Program-made: the position numbers and the translations under genes
Assembly (NCBI RefSeq): GCF_002776525.5
Contig: NC_045441.1
Coordinates: forward strand, 70,471,438 to 70,535,437
DNA: 64,000 nucleotides
Direction of reading: 5' to 3'
DNA from: Piliocolobus tephrosceles
Taxonomy: Eukaryota > Chordata > Mammalia > Primates > Cercopithecidae
Notes under the pieces: generated by a model
Databases searched by the model: none
The model's input: only the letters and a program-made list of their open reading frames with translations
Told to the model about the DNA's origin: nothing
Part shown: one piece after another, positions 10,250 to 19,767 of the stretch
Position numbering within the stretch: the first letter of the stretch is position 1
How the letters are laid out: every line of letters starts with the position of its first letter

Positions 10250-11686
10250 GAGAGGGAGATAGGGTGTGATTAAGAAAATAAAGAGAAGAGGGCTGAGAAG
10301 TGAGGTCTGGACATACCAACTTTTAGAGATTGTATAGAGGAATTTGAGGAGAAGAGCCATTGAGGTAGGAAGCAATTTAGAAATTGACATAGAAACTAAA
10401 AGGAAAGGTGTTGCAGAAAGGAAGAAGCTTTTTGTGTGAAAAAAGGAAAGTGACTAGAGAAGAATGGCTCTGCAAAGAACCTTGTCCCAAGAGATTTGGG
10501 AGTCACTTGCAAATTCTATGTCCACAAATAGCCTTTTTGATTGGTTTGAACAGTATTACATACCGATGTCTCAATCCATCTTGTTATTAAAATAATAGTA
10601 TATAAGGTGTATAAACTCTGATTATAACAGCTGCTTCCTCATTGCTATGTTGTGAACCAGGAGAGTTTGAATTGGGAAAGGTATCTCAAGGTAGTAATAG
10701 TACTGTTGGTGTTACACTGGCATTGCCCAAAGATGGCCAAATAAACGTTGCTGGCCCTACCTTTAAGCCAGCTTTCTTCCCACCTACCCGTTGACAGTAT
10801 GGTTTCTGCTTTATTTCTCAGGATGTTAGAATGATGCTATTGGGTTATGGCTACTTATTAGTCCCTTCCTATATCAAAGGAACAAAAGAGTGCTAGATAG
10901 TCTCATTTCCTTCACTCAGTTTAGGTGTTTTTATTCTAAGCATGTGTGGCTTTTCTTTTCAATGCTTCTGATTCCCTGCCCTGCTCACTGCCTCATAATT
11001 TTAGCTTTAGGTGGTCACACGAAGATTATTTGAAATCATTAAGAATATGAATCTACAAGGGCCCCCAACCCTCCTTCTAATTACTTTGCTAAGACTTATT
11101 TTCAGTTCTATGACAATTGGATTGATGTTTTTCTTGCTTTCACACAGGTGTAGCTGATTAGATTTCTTTTTTTTTCAACTTTTAAAAAAAATGTTTTATA
11201 TGAATTTCAGTCTTTGAATCTTTGTTTGTGCTTTCCCCCAAACCCCCATTGGTTTGTTAACTCATCATAAAAATTCTCAACCAAAGAGGAAAGGAAATAC
11301 ATCTTTCCACCCACCTCAGTCCACCTCGAACCCCACTACCACTTCATTTATACCCCATTCCCCAATGTGCTGTGTAGTTTCTCATCTCCATGCCCTGACT
11401 ATAGTGCTTCCTCAGCCTAAAAATAAAACTTTGCCCTTTAAAAGAAAATTCAAAAGCTCTCCCTGCTTTCTTCAGTCCCTCAGTCAGAATAACATTTTCC
11501 TTCCCTTGATACTTCTTCCCCATTTTGCTTTAGCACTTATTCAAATTCATATGTACATAAACACACATCTATATGTATGTATATATGAGTGTGTGTGTAT
11601 ATTTATATATTTTCTTGGCTACAGCCAAATTTCCCAAATTTAGTTTAGAGTAGATTACTCAGGATCTTTGCCTCAGATAGCATATC
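10250..11686. other. Unique sequence with CT-rich and TA/TG-rich patches
   Basis: No gene or confident repeat is seen. 11254-11560 is pyrimidine-rich with CCAC-rich segments and contains an open frame of 129 codons. That frame has no recognisable domain and ends in a simple (TATG)-like tract at about 11565-11612, so I do not call it a gene. Confidence 0.5.
11565..11612. repeat. TATG/GTGT simple repeat
   Basis: A low-complexity alternating purine-pyrimidine tract containing tatatgagtgtgtgtgtat. Confidence 0.7.
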
Positions 11687-11985
11687 AGAATCCCTAAGAC
11701 AGATTGGGAGGCCAAGGTGGGAAGATCACGTGAAGTCAGGAGTTCCTGACCAGTCTGGCCAACATGATGAAACCCTGTCTCTATAAAAATACAAAAATTA
11801 GACAGCCGTGGTGGTGTGTGCTGGTAGTCCCAGCTACTCTGGAGGCTGAGGCAGGAGAATTGCTTCAACCAGGGAGATGGAGGTTCCTGTGAGCCAAGAT
11901 CATGCCACTGCACTCCAGACTGGGCAACAGAGCAAGACTCCATCTCAAAAAAGGAGAGAGAGGAAAACAAGAATCCCTAAGACAG
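11687..11985 (+). mobile_element. 5'-truncated Alu, sense, with 16-bp TSD
   Basis: The body is 11703-11969. It begins at the ttgggaggccaaggtggg part of the left arm, so about the first 30-40 bases including much of the A box are missing. The A-rich tail is aaaaaaggagagagaggaaaac. The TSD agaatccctaagacag is at 11687-11702 and 11970-11985, perfect. The body matches AluS/J-type sequence with moderate divergence. Confidence 0.93.
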
Positions 11986-12259
11986 GGCAATTCTTATCAA
12001 CTGAGAAATACTGATCTGGCATGCTCTGAGAGCAGGATCCACTGCATACATTTTAATGGACACATGACATATAGAGTTGGGCCTGTGACCAGAGCCAATC
12101 TGTGAGTAGCCAGAGTAGGTGAATGAATGGCAGTGTGGTACACGTGTGATCTACAAATATTTTATTTTTTAATAAATAATTATTGTATTTATTAAAGCAG
12201 AACTGATGGATTTTGGACACTGAAAACAGATCTTTCTTTTTTCTTCCCTTTCTTTTCTT

Positions 12260-12563
12260 TCCTTTATCTTTTATTTTTTAAGACAGAGTTTTACTTGGTT
12301 ACCCAGGCTGGAGTGCAGTGAGGCAACCTTGGCTTACTGCAACCCCTGCTCCCCAGTTCAGGTGATTCTGCTGCCTCAGCCTCCCTAGAAACTGGGATTA
12401 CAGGCACGTGCCACAAAGCCTAGCTAATATTTTTTATATTTTTAGTAGAGACTGTGTTTCGCTAGGTTGGCCAGGGTTTTTTTGAACCCCTGGCCTCAAG
12501 TGATCCTTCCACATCAGCCTCCCAAAGTGCTGGGATTACAGGCGTGAGACACCGCACCTGGCC
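12260..12563 (-). mobile_element. Old Alu (AluJ/S), antisense
   Basis: The plus strand shows a pyrimidine-rich tail complement (12240-12280), then gagttttacttggttacccaggctggagtgcagtg, split here as the right arm, through to gggattacaggcgtgagac and cctggcc at 12563. Several diagnostic positions are diverged, and gaacccctggcctcaagtgatcc is of the AluJ/old AluS kind. No clear TSD was found. Confidence 0.9.
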
Positions 12564-12599
12564 TCCCAGATGTTTTCCACACAATCATATTATGTGGAA

Positions 12600-12669
12600 A
12601 TCCTCATAGCTTAGCTCCCACTTATGAGTGAGAACATATGATGTTTGGTTTGCCATTCTTGAATTACTT
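12600..12669 (-). repeat. Displaced 70-bp copy of an L1 3' segment
   Basis: This is identical to 13300-13369 at 69 of 70 positions (G at 12647 versus C at 13347), at an offset of exactly 700 bp. The sequence is the junction of ORF2 stop and 3' UTR of the large L1 at 13056-19752. The surrounding DNA (12564-12599, 12670-13040) is not L1. Confidence 0.88.
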
Positions 12670-13040
12670 GAATTTGAAGTAACCATTACAGAAGCCATTT
12701 CTTTCCATTGAAATCATGAGATCTTCAGAAGGCCCTTACATAAATGGAAATACAACGTTTCATAGTAGAGCTTCAGTTCAGATTAGTTATCAGATTAACC
12801 CCAAAGGAGTAGACTCAGGATGAGTAAATTTTAGAGTGCAGTGAGACCACTTATCTGAGGGCAGAGGAGATTGAAAGATGGGATTCTACATGCCAGTGTA
12901 ATGGCTTTAAAGTTATCAAAATTTGGAAGGAGCAACATTAGAAGGACACGTGTAGAACTTGATGGCCTATTAACAGTGTTGTGAAGGGCCATCTCAAACT
13001 CTAGTATTTGATCTTAGTTTATGGTACATAGCCTGTAAAC
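12670..13040. other. Unique sequence, no feature recognised
   Basis: No frame longer than 60 codons and no recognisable repeat. Confidence 0.5.
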
Positions 13041-13449
13041 GTGATATTAGCTTCTTTCTTCTTTTCTTTTTTTTACATTTCTATTTTTTATTTTGTTATT
13101 TTTTTATTTCCATAGGCTATTGGGGAATGGGTGGTGTTTGGTTACATGAGTAAATTCTTCAGTGGTTAGTGAGATTTACGTGCATCCATCACCCGAGCAG
13201 TATACACTGAACCCTATGTGTAGTCTTTTATCCCTCTCCCCCTTCCCATCCTTTTCCCCTGAGTCCCCAAAGTTCATTGTGTCTTTCTTATGCCTTTGCA
13301 TCCTCATAGCTTAGCTCCCACTTATGAGTGAGAACATATGATGTTTCGTTTGCCATTCTTGAATTACTTAACTTAGAATAATAGTTTCTAACTTCATCCA
13401 GGACACTGTGAATACCATTAATTCATTCCTTTTTATGGCTGAGTAGTAT

Positions 13450-13520
13450 TCCATTGTATGTGTGTGTGTGTTTATATATGTGTATATATGTGTGTGTGTG
13501 TGTGTATATGTATATATATC
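13450..13520. repeat. TG/TA microsatellite in L1 ORF2 3' part
   Basis: Alternating tgtgtgtg and tatatatg runs replace the usual tggtgtatatgtgcc region of L1, an expansion of a naturally TG/TA-rich stretch. Confidence 0.85.
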
Positions 13521-13953
13521 ACAGTTTCTTTATCCATTCATTGATTGATGGGCATTTGAGTTGGTTTCACATTTTTGCAATTGTGAAGTGCTGCTATAAA
13601 TATGTGTGTGCAAGTATCTTTTTCGTATAATGACCTCTTTTCTTCTGGATAGATACCCAGTAATGGGATTGCTGAATGAAATGGTAGTTCTACTTTTAGT
13701 TCTTTAAGGAGTCTCCACACTGTTTTCCATAGTGGTTGTACTAGTTTACATTCCCACCAGCAGTGTAGAAGTGCTCCCTGCTCACTACATCCATGCCGAT
13801 ATCGACTATTTTTTGATTATAGCCATTCTTGCAGGTGTCAGGTAGTAATGCATTGTGGTTTTGATTTGCATTTTCCTGATCATTAGTGATGTTGAGCATT
13901 TTTTCATGTTTATTGGCCATTTGTATATCTTCTTTTGAGAATTGTCTATTCAT

Positions 13954-14059
13954 GTCCTTAGCCCACATTTTTTTATTTATTATTATTATTTTTTGCAGAC
14001 GGAGTCTTACTCTGTCACCCAGGCTGGAGTGCAGTGGTGTGATCTAGTCCTTGGCCCAC
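13954..14059 (-). mobile_element. Very short 5'-truncated Alu inside L1, with TSD
   Basis: 13967-14046 holds a T-rich tail complement followed by about 50 bp of the Alu right-arm 3' end (cggagtcttactctgtcacc, caggctggagtgcagtgg). The flanking TSD gtccttagcccac (13954-13966) and gtccttggcccac (14047-14059) differ at one base. The interrupted L1 sequence rejoins perfectly when the insert is removed. Confidence 0.9.
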
Positions 14060-16203
14060 TTTTTGATGGGATTGTTTGTTTTTTCCTTGCTGATTTGTTT
14101 GAGTTCGTTGTAGATTCTGGATATTAGTCCTTTGTCACATGTATAGATTGTGAAGATTTTCTCCCACTCTGTGGGTTGTCTGTTTTCTCTGCTAACTTCC
14201 TTTTGGCATGCAAAAGTTCTTTAGTTAAATCAAGTTCCATCTATTTATCTCTGTATTTATTGTATTTCCTTTAGGGTTCTTGGTCATGAAATCCTTGCCT
14301 AAGCCAGTGTCTAGAAGAGTTTTTCTGATGTTATTTTTTAGAATTTTTATAGTTTCAGGTCTTAGATTTAAGTCTTTAATCAATCTTGAGTTGATTTTTG
14401 TATAAGATGAGAGACGTGGATCCATTCTCATTCTCCTACCTGTGGCTAGCCAATTACCCCAGGACCATTTGTTGAAAAGGGTGTCTTTTCTCCAGTTTAT
14501 GTTTTTGTTTGCTTTGCCGAAAATGAGTTAGCTGTAAGTATTTGGGTTTCTTTCTGGGTTCTCCATTCTGTTCCATTGGTCTGTGTGCCTAAGTTTTTTT
14601 TTTTTTTTTTTACAAGTACTATGCTGGTTTGGTGACTGTGGCCTTATAGTACAGTTTGAAATCAGGTAATGTGATACTTCCATATTTGTTCTTTTTAGGT
14701 AGTTTAGGTTTGGCTGTGCAGGCTCTTTTTTGGTTCCATATGAATTTTAGAATTGTTTTTTTCTAATTCTGTGAAGAATAATGATAATATTTTGATGGGG
14801 ATTGCCTTGAATTTTTAGATTGCTTTTGGCAGTATGGTCATTTTCACAATATTGATTCTATTCATCCATGAAGATGGGATGTGTTTCCATTTGTTTGTAT
14901 TGCTTATAATTTCTTTCGGCAGTGCTTTGTAGTTTTCCTTGTAGAGGTCTTTTACCTGCTTGGTTAGGTATATTCCTACGTATTTTATTTTTTTGCAGCT
15001 ATTGTAAACAGGGTTGAGTTCTTGATTTGATTCTTAGCTTGGTTGCTGTTGGTGTATAGAAGAGCTACTGATCTGTGTACATTAATCTTGTATACAGAAA
15101 CTTTGCTGAATTCTTTTATCAGTTCTAGGAGCTTTCTGGAAGAGTCTTTAGGGTTTTCTAGGCAAACAATCATATCATCAGCTAATAGCAACAGTTTGAC
15201 TTCCTCTTTGTTGATTTGGATGACTTTTTTTCTTTCTCTTGTCTGATTGCTCTGACTAGGACTTCCAGTGCTATGTTGAGGAGGAGTGGTGAGAGTAGAC
15301 ATCATTGTCTTTTTCCAGTTCTCAGAGGGAATGCTTTCAATTTTTCCCCATTCAATATTTTGTTGGCTGTTGGTTTGTCATAGATGGCTTTTATTACATT
15401 GAATTATTTCCCTTGTATGCCAGTTTTGCTGAGAGTTTTACTCATAAAAGGTGATGCTGGATTTTGTTGAATGCTTTTTCTGCAGCTATTGAGATGATCA
15501 TGTCATTGTTGTTTCTAGTTCTGTTTATGTAATGTGTTGCATTTATTGACTTGCATATGTTAAACCATCCTTTCCTCCCTGGTATGAAACCCAGTCGATC
15601 ATGGTGGATTATCTGTTTGATATGTTGTAGGATTTGGTTAGCTAATGTTATGTTAAGGATTTTAGCATCTATGTTTATCAAGAATATTGGTCTGTAGTTT
15701 TCTTTTTTGTTATGTCCTTTCCTGGTTTTGATATTAGGGTGATACTGGCTTCATAGAATGATTTAGGAAAGGTTCCCTCTTTCTGTATCTTGTGGAATAG
15801 TGTCAATAGGATTGATACCAATTCTTCTCTGAATGTCTGGTAGAATTCTGCTGTAGACCCATCTGGTCCTGGACTTTCTTTTGTTGGTAATTTTTAAATT
15901 ATCATTTCAATCTCATTGCTTGTTATTGGTCTGTTAAAGGTATCTAATTCTTCCTGATTTAAGCTGGGAGGGTTGTATCTTTCTAGGAATTTATCTAGCT
16001 CCTCTAGGTTTTCTAGTTTATGTGTTTAAAGGTGTTCGTAGTAGCCTTGAATGATCTTTTGTATTTCAGTGGTGTCAGTTGTAATATCTCCTGTTTTGTT
16101 TCTTATTGAGCTTATTTGGATTTTCTCTCTGCTTTTCTTGGTTAATCTTGCTAATAATCTATCAGTTTTATTTATTTTTTCAAAGAAGCGGCTTTTTGTT
16201 TCA

Positions 16204-16234
16204 TTTATCTTTTTGTTTGTTTGTTTGTTTGTTT
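16204..16234. repeat. (TTTG)n microsatellite
   Basis: Five to six tandem TTTG units lie within L1 ORF2 where the consensus is only T-rich. Confidence 0.8.
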
Positions 16235-17358
16235 CAATTTCATTTAGCTCTGCTCTGATCTTGGTTATTTCCTTTCATGTGCCAGGTTTGGGTTTGGTTT
16301 GTTCTTCTTTCTTGTTTCTTGGGATGTGACTTTAGATTGTCTGTTTATATTCTTTCAGACTTTGTGATGTAGGTGTTTAAGGCTATGAACTTTCCTCTTA
16401 GCACTGCCTTTGCTGTATCCCAGAGGTTTTTATAGGTTATGTCATTATTGTTGTTCAGTTTGAAGAATTTTTAAATTTCTATCTTTATTTCATTTTTGAT
16501 CCAATGATCATTCATGAGCAGGTTATTTAATTTCTGTGTATTTACAGGGTTTTGAACATTCCTTTTGGAGTTGATTTCCAGTTTTACTCCACTGTGGTCT
16601 GAGAGAGTGCTTGGTAAAATTTCAATTTTCTTAAATTTATAGGGGCTTGTTTTGTGGCTTATCATATGGTCTATTTTGGAGAAAGTTTCATGTGCTGTTG
16701 AATAGAATGTATATTCTGTGGTTGTTGGATGGAATGTTCTGTATATGTCTGTTAAATCCATTTGTTCCAGGGTATAGTTTAAATCCATTGTTTCTTTGTT
16801 GACTTTCTGTCTTGATGACCTGTCTAGAGCTATGAGTGGAGTGTTGAATTCCCCTAGTGTTATTGTGTTGCTGTCTATCTCATTTCTTAGGTATATTAGT
16901 AATTGTTTTATAAATTTTGGGGCTCCAGTGTTAGGTGCATATATGTTTAGGATTGTGATATTTTCCTGTTCAACAAGGCCTTTTATTATTGTATAATATC
17001 CCTCTTTGTCTTTTTTAACTGTTGTTCCTTTAAAGTTTGTTTTGTCTGATAAAATAATAGCTACTCCTGCTTGCTTTTGTTGTCCATTTTCTTGAAATTT
17101 CCACCCATTTACCTTAAGTTTATATGAGTCCTTATGTGTTAGGTAAGTCTCTTGAAGGCAGCAGATAGTTGGTTGGTGAATTCTTATCCATTCTGCAATT
17201 CTGCATTTTTTAAGTGGAGCATTTAGGCTGTTTACATTAAATGTTAGTATTGAGATGTGAGGTACCGTTTACTCATTGTGTTATTTGTTGCCAGTATACC
17301 TTATTTTTTTTTAATTTGGTTTTTAAATTGTATTTTTGTTTTATAGGTCCTGTAAGAT

Positions 17359-18374
17359 TTATGCTTTAAAGAGGTTCTCTTTTGATGTGTTTCCAGGATT
17401 TGTTTCAAGGTTTAGGGCTACTTTTTGCAGTTCTTTTAGTGGTGGCTTGGTAGTGGCAAATTCTCTCAGCAATTTTTGTCTGAAAAAGACTGTATCTTTC
17501 CTTCATACATTAAGTTTCATTTCACTGGAAACAAAATTCTTGGCTGATAATTGTTTCATTTGAGGAGGCTGAAGATAGGGTCCCAACTGCTTCTAGCTTG
17601 TAGGGTTTCTGCTGAGAAATCTGCTATTAATCGGATAGGCTTTCTTTATAGGTTACCTGGTACTTTTGTCTCATTGCTCTTAAGATTCTTTCCTTCATCT
17701 TAACTTTAGATAACCTGATGACAATGTCCTTAGGTAATGATCTTTATGCAGTGAATTGCCCAGGGGTTCTTTGTGCTTCTTGTATTTGGATGTCTAGGTC
17801 TCTAGCAAGGCTGGGGAAGTTTTCCTCAATTTTTCCCCCAAATATGTTTTCCAAACTTTTAGATTTGTCTTCTTCCTCAGGAACACCAATTATTCTTAGG
17901 TTTGGTTGTTTAACATAATCCCACACTTATTGGAACGTTTGTTAATATTTTCTGATTTTTTTTCTTTGTCTTTGTTGGATTGGGTTAATTGAATACCTTG
18001 TCTTTGAACTCTGAATTTCTTTCTTTTACATGTTTGATTCTATTGCTGAGATTTTCCAGAGCATTTTGCATTTCTGCAAGTGTGTCCATTGTTTCCTAAA
18101 GTTTTGATTGTTTTATATTTATACTATCTATTTTATTGGATATTTCTCCCTTCACTTCTTGTATCTTTTTAAAGATTTCCTTACATTGGTATTTGCCTTT
18201 CTTTGGTTCCTCCCTGATTAGCTTAATAAGTAACCTCCTGAATTCTTTTTCAGGTAAATCAGGGATTTCTTCTTGATTTGGATCCATTGCTGGTGAGCTA
18301 GTGTGATTTTTTGGGGGTCTTAAATAACCTTGTTTTGTCATATTACCAGAGTTGGTTTTCTGGTTCCTTCTCAT
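17359..18374 (-). pseudogene. L1 ORF1p remnant (older L1 type)
   Basis: The ATG complement is at 18372-18374 (MRRNQKTNSGN). The stop complement is at 17359-17361. The N-terminal piece (18440-18096) shows MTKQGYLRPPKNHTSSPAMD followed by a charged coiled-coil stretch (EKEFRRLLIKLIREEPKKGK). This N-terminus belongs to older L1PB/L1MA-type ORF1, unlike the MGKK start of L1PA. An RRM fragment is at 17926-17744 (WDYVKQPNLRIIGVPEEEDKS). The C-terminal domain is broken by several stops. Confidence 0.87.
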
Positions 18375-19752
18375 TTGGGTAGGCTCTGTCAGAGGGAAGG
18401 TCTTGGGCTGAAGGCTATTGTTCAGATCCTTTTGTCCCACGTGGTGTTCCCTTGATGTAGTACTCTCCTCCTTTTCCTATGGATGTGGCTTCCTGAGAAC
18501 TGAGCTGCAGTGATTGTTATCTCTCTTCTGGATCTAGCCACTCAGCAAGTCAACCAGGCTCTGGGCTGATACTGGGGATTGTCTGCATGGAGTCTTGTGA
18601 TATGAACCATCAGTGGGTCTCTCAGCCATGGATATCAGCACCTGTTCCAGTGGAGGTGGCAGGGTGGTGAAATGGACTCTGTTTGGGTTCTTAGCTTTGG
18701 TGGTTTAATGCACTAGTTTTGTGCTGGTTGGCCTCTTGCCAGGAATGGCACTTTCCTGAGAGCATCAGCTGTGGTAGCATAGGGAGGAACACTTGTGGAG
18801 TGGGGCCCTAGATCTCCCAAGAGTATATGTTCTTTGTCTTCAGTTATCAGGGAGGATAAGGAAGGACCACTGGGTCAGGGCAGGGCTAGGTGTGTCTGAG
18901 CTCAGACTTTCCTTGGGCCAGTCTTGCTGAGGCTGCTGTGGGAGATGGGGGTGAGGTTCCCAGGTCAATGGAGTTACGTTCCCAGGAGGATGATGGCTAT
19001 CTCTACTGTGTCATGCAGGTTGTCAGAGAAGTCGGGAAAGCTGGCAGACACAGGCCTCACCCATCTCCCATGCAATCTGAAGGGCTAGTCTCACTCCCAC
19101 CAGCAACGCCCACCGCCAACAGCATTGAGTCTCTTTCCAGGCAGTGGGCAAGCAGGGCTGAGAACTTGCCCCAGGCTACCCGCCTCTCAGCTGTGAAAGC
19201 AAATATGGCTTTCCTTTTTCCCCCACCTGTGGAGTTTGCACACCAGATTCATACCCTCCCCCAAGTTCTGGCTAGGAGACTTCTTGATCAGTTCAAATTG
19301 TTACAAAGTTCAGCTGGAGATTTCCTTCTTCCTGTGGCCTTTTCCCAATGTCTCTGGCTACCCTCCTAAAGGATCCCTGTGAGGCCAGGCAGGAATGGCT
19401 TGCTAGGAGACCCAGCAAGCTCACAGGGCTTTTCCCACTACATCCTCTATTCCTGTATTTTGCTTGGCTGTCTAAATTGACTCAGCTCCCTGTAAGGTCA
19501 GAACTTTCTCCTGTAATCTAGACCAGTTTCCTCAGTGGGGGGGTGCGTTTGGCGACAGACGATCTCCCTTCTCCACTTCCACAGTTTGACAGTGGAGTCC
19601 TTCAGAGGGTCTGTGGGTCTGTGGGTTCTCTTGGGTTTCCTGATTCATTCCTGCAGTTGTTCTAGAGAAAAATTTACAATGTGAGCCTCCACATGCTTCT
19701 TTGTCCATTGGAGCTGCAATATAGTCCTGCCTCCCATCCATCATGATCCTCT
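18375..19752 (-). promoter_or_regulatory. 5' UTR of older L1
   Basis: GC-richer sequence upstream of ORF1 and reading leftwards. It carries a 159-codon open frame on the opposite strand (18890-19369), with no recognised domain; see the findings. Promoter function is family knowledge and is not shown here. Confidence 0.5.
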
Positions 19753-19767
19753 GTGATCTGAGCTTCT

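Larger units (their letters stand above)
13311..17276 (-). pseudogene. L1 ORF2p remnant (endonuclease and reverse transcriptase)
   Basis: The start complement is at 17274-17276 and the stop complement at 13311-13313. The readable pieces follow the family order. The endonuclease C-terminal half is at 16788-16471 with an intact SDH motif (LSDHSGVKLEI). The RT N-terminal part is at 15681-15442 (DAKILNITLANQILQHIKQIIHHDRLGFIPG in pieces). The RT palm is at 15305-14985 with LLLLADDMIVCLEN, so the two catalytic aspartates are present. The thumb/connector is at 14431-14225 and the C-terminal segments at 13968-13741 and 13720-13538. Frameshifts and stops separate all of these, and an Alu fragment interrupts the reading at 13967-14046. 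Confidence 0.9.
13041..19767 (-). mobile_element. Full-length older L1 (L1PB/L1MA type), antisense
   Basis: The element body is about 13056-19752. The 3' UTR at 13070-13310 (tttatttccataggctattggggaa, a long-known older L1 3' end feature) is followed on the minus strand by ORF2, ORF1 and a roughly 1.4-kb 5' UTR. A diverged TSD is proposed: gtgatattagcttct at 13041-13055 and gtgatctgagcttct at 19753-19767 (13 of 15 identical). A small Alu insertion lies at 13967-14046. The element is older than the two L1 copies on its left, judged by decay and by the ORF1 and 5' UTR type. Confidence 0.9.

Noticed and set aside
11254..11643. 129-codon frame rich in Pro, Ser and Thr
   Set aside because: It is in a pyrimidine-rich low-complexity stretch, ends inside a TATG simple repeat, and has no domain or conservation evidence.
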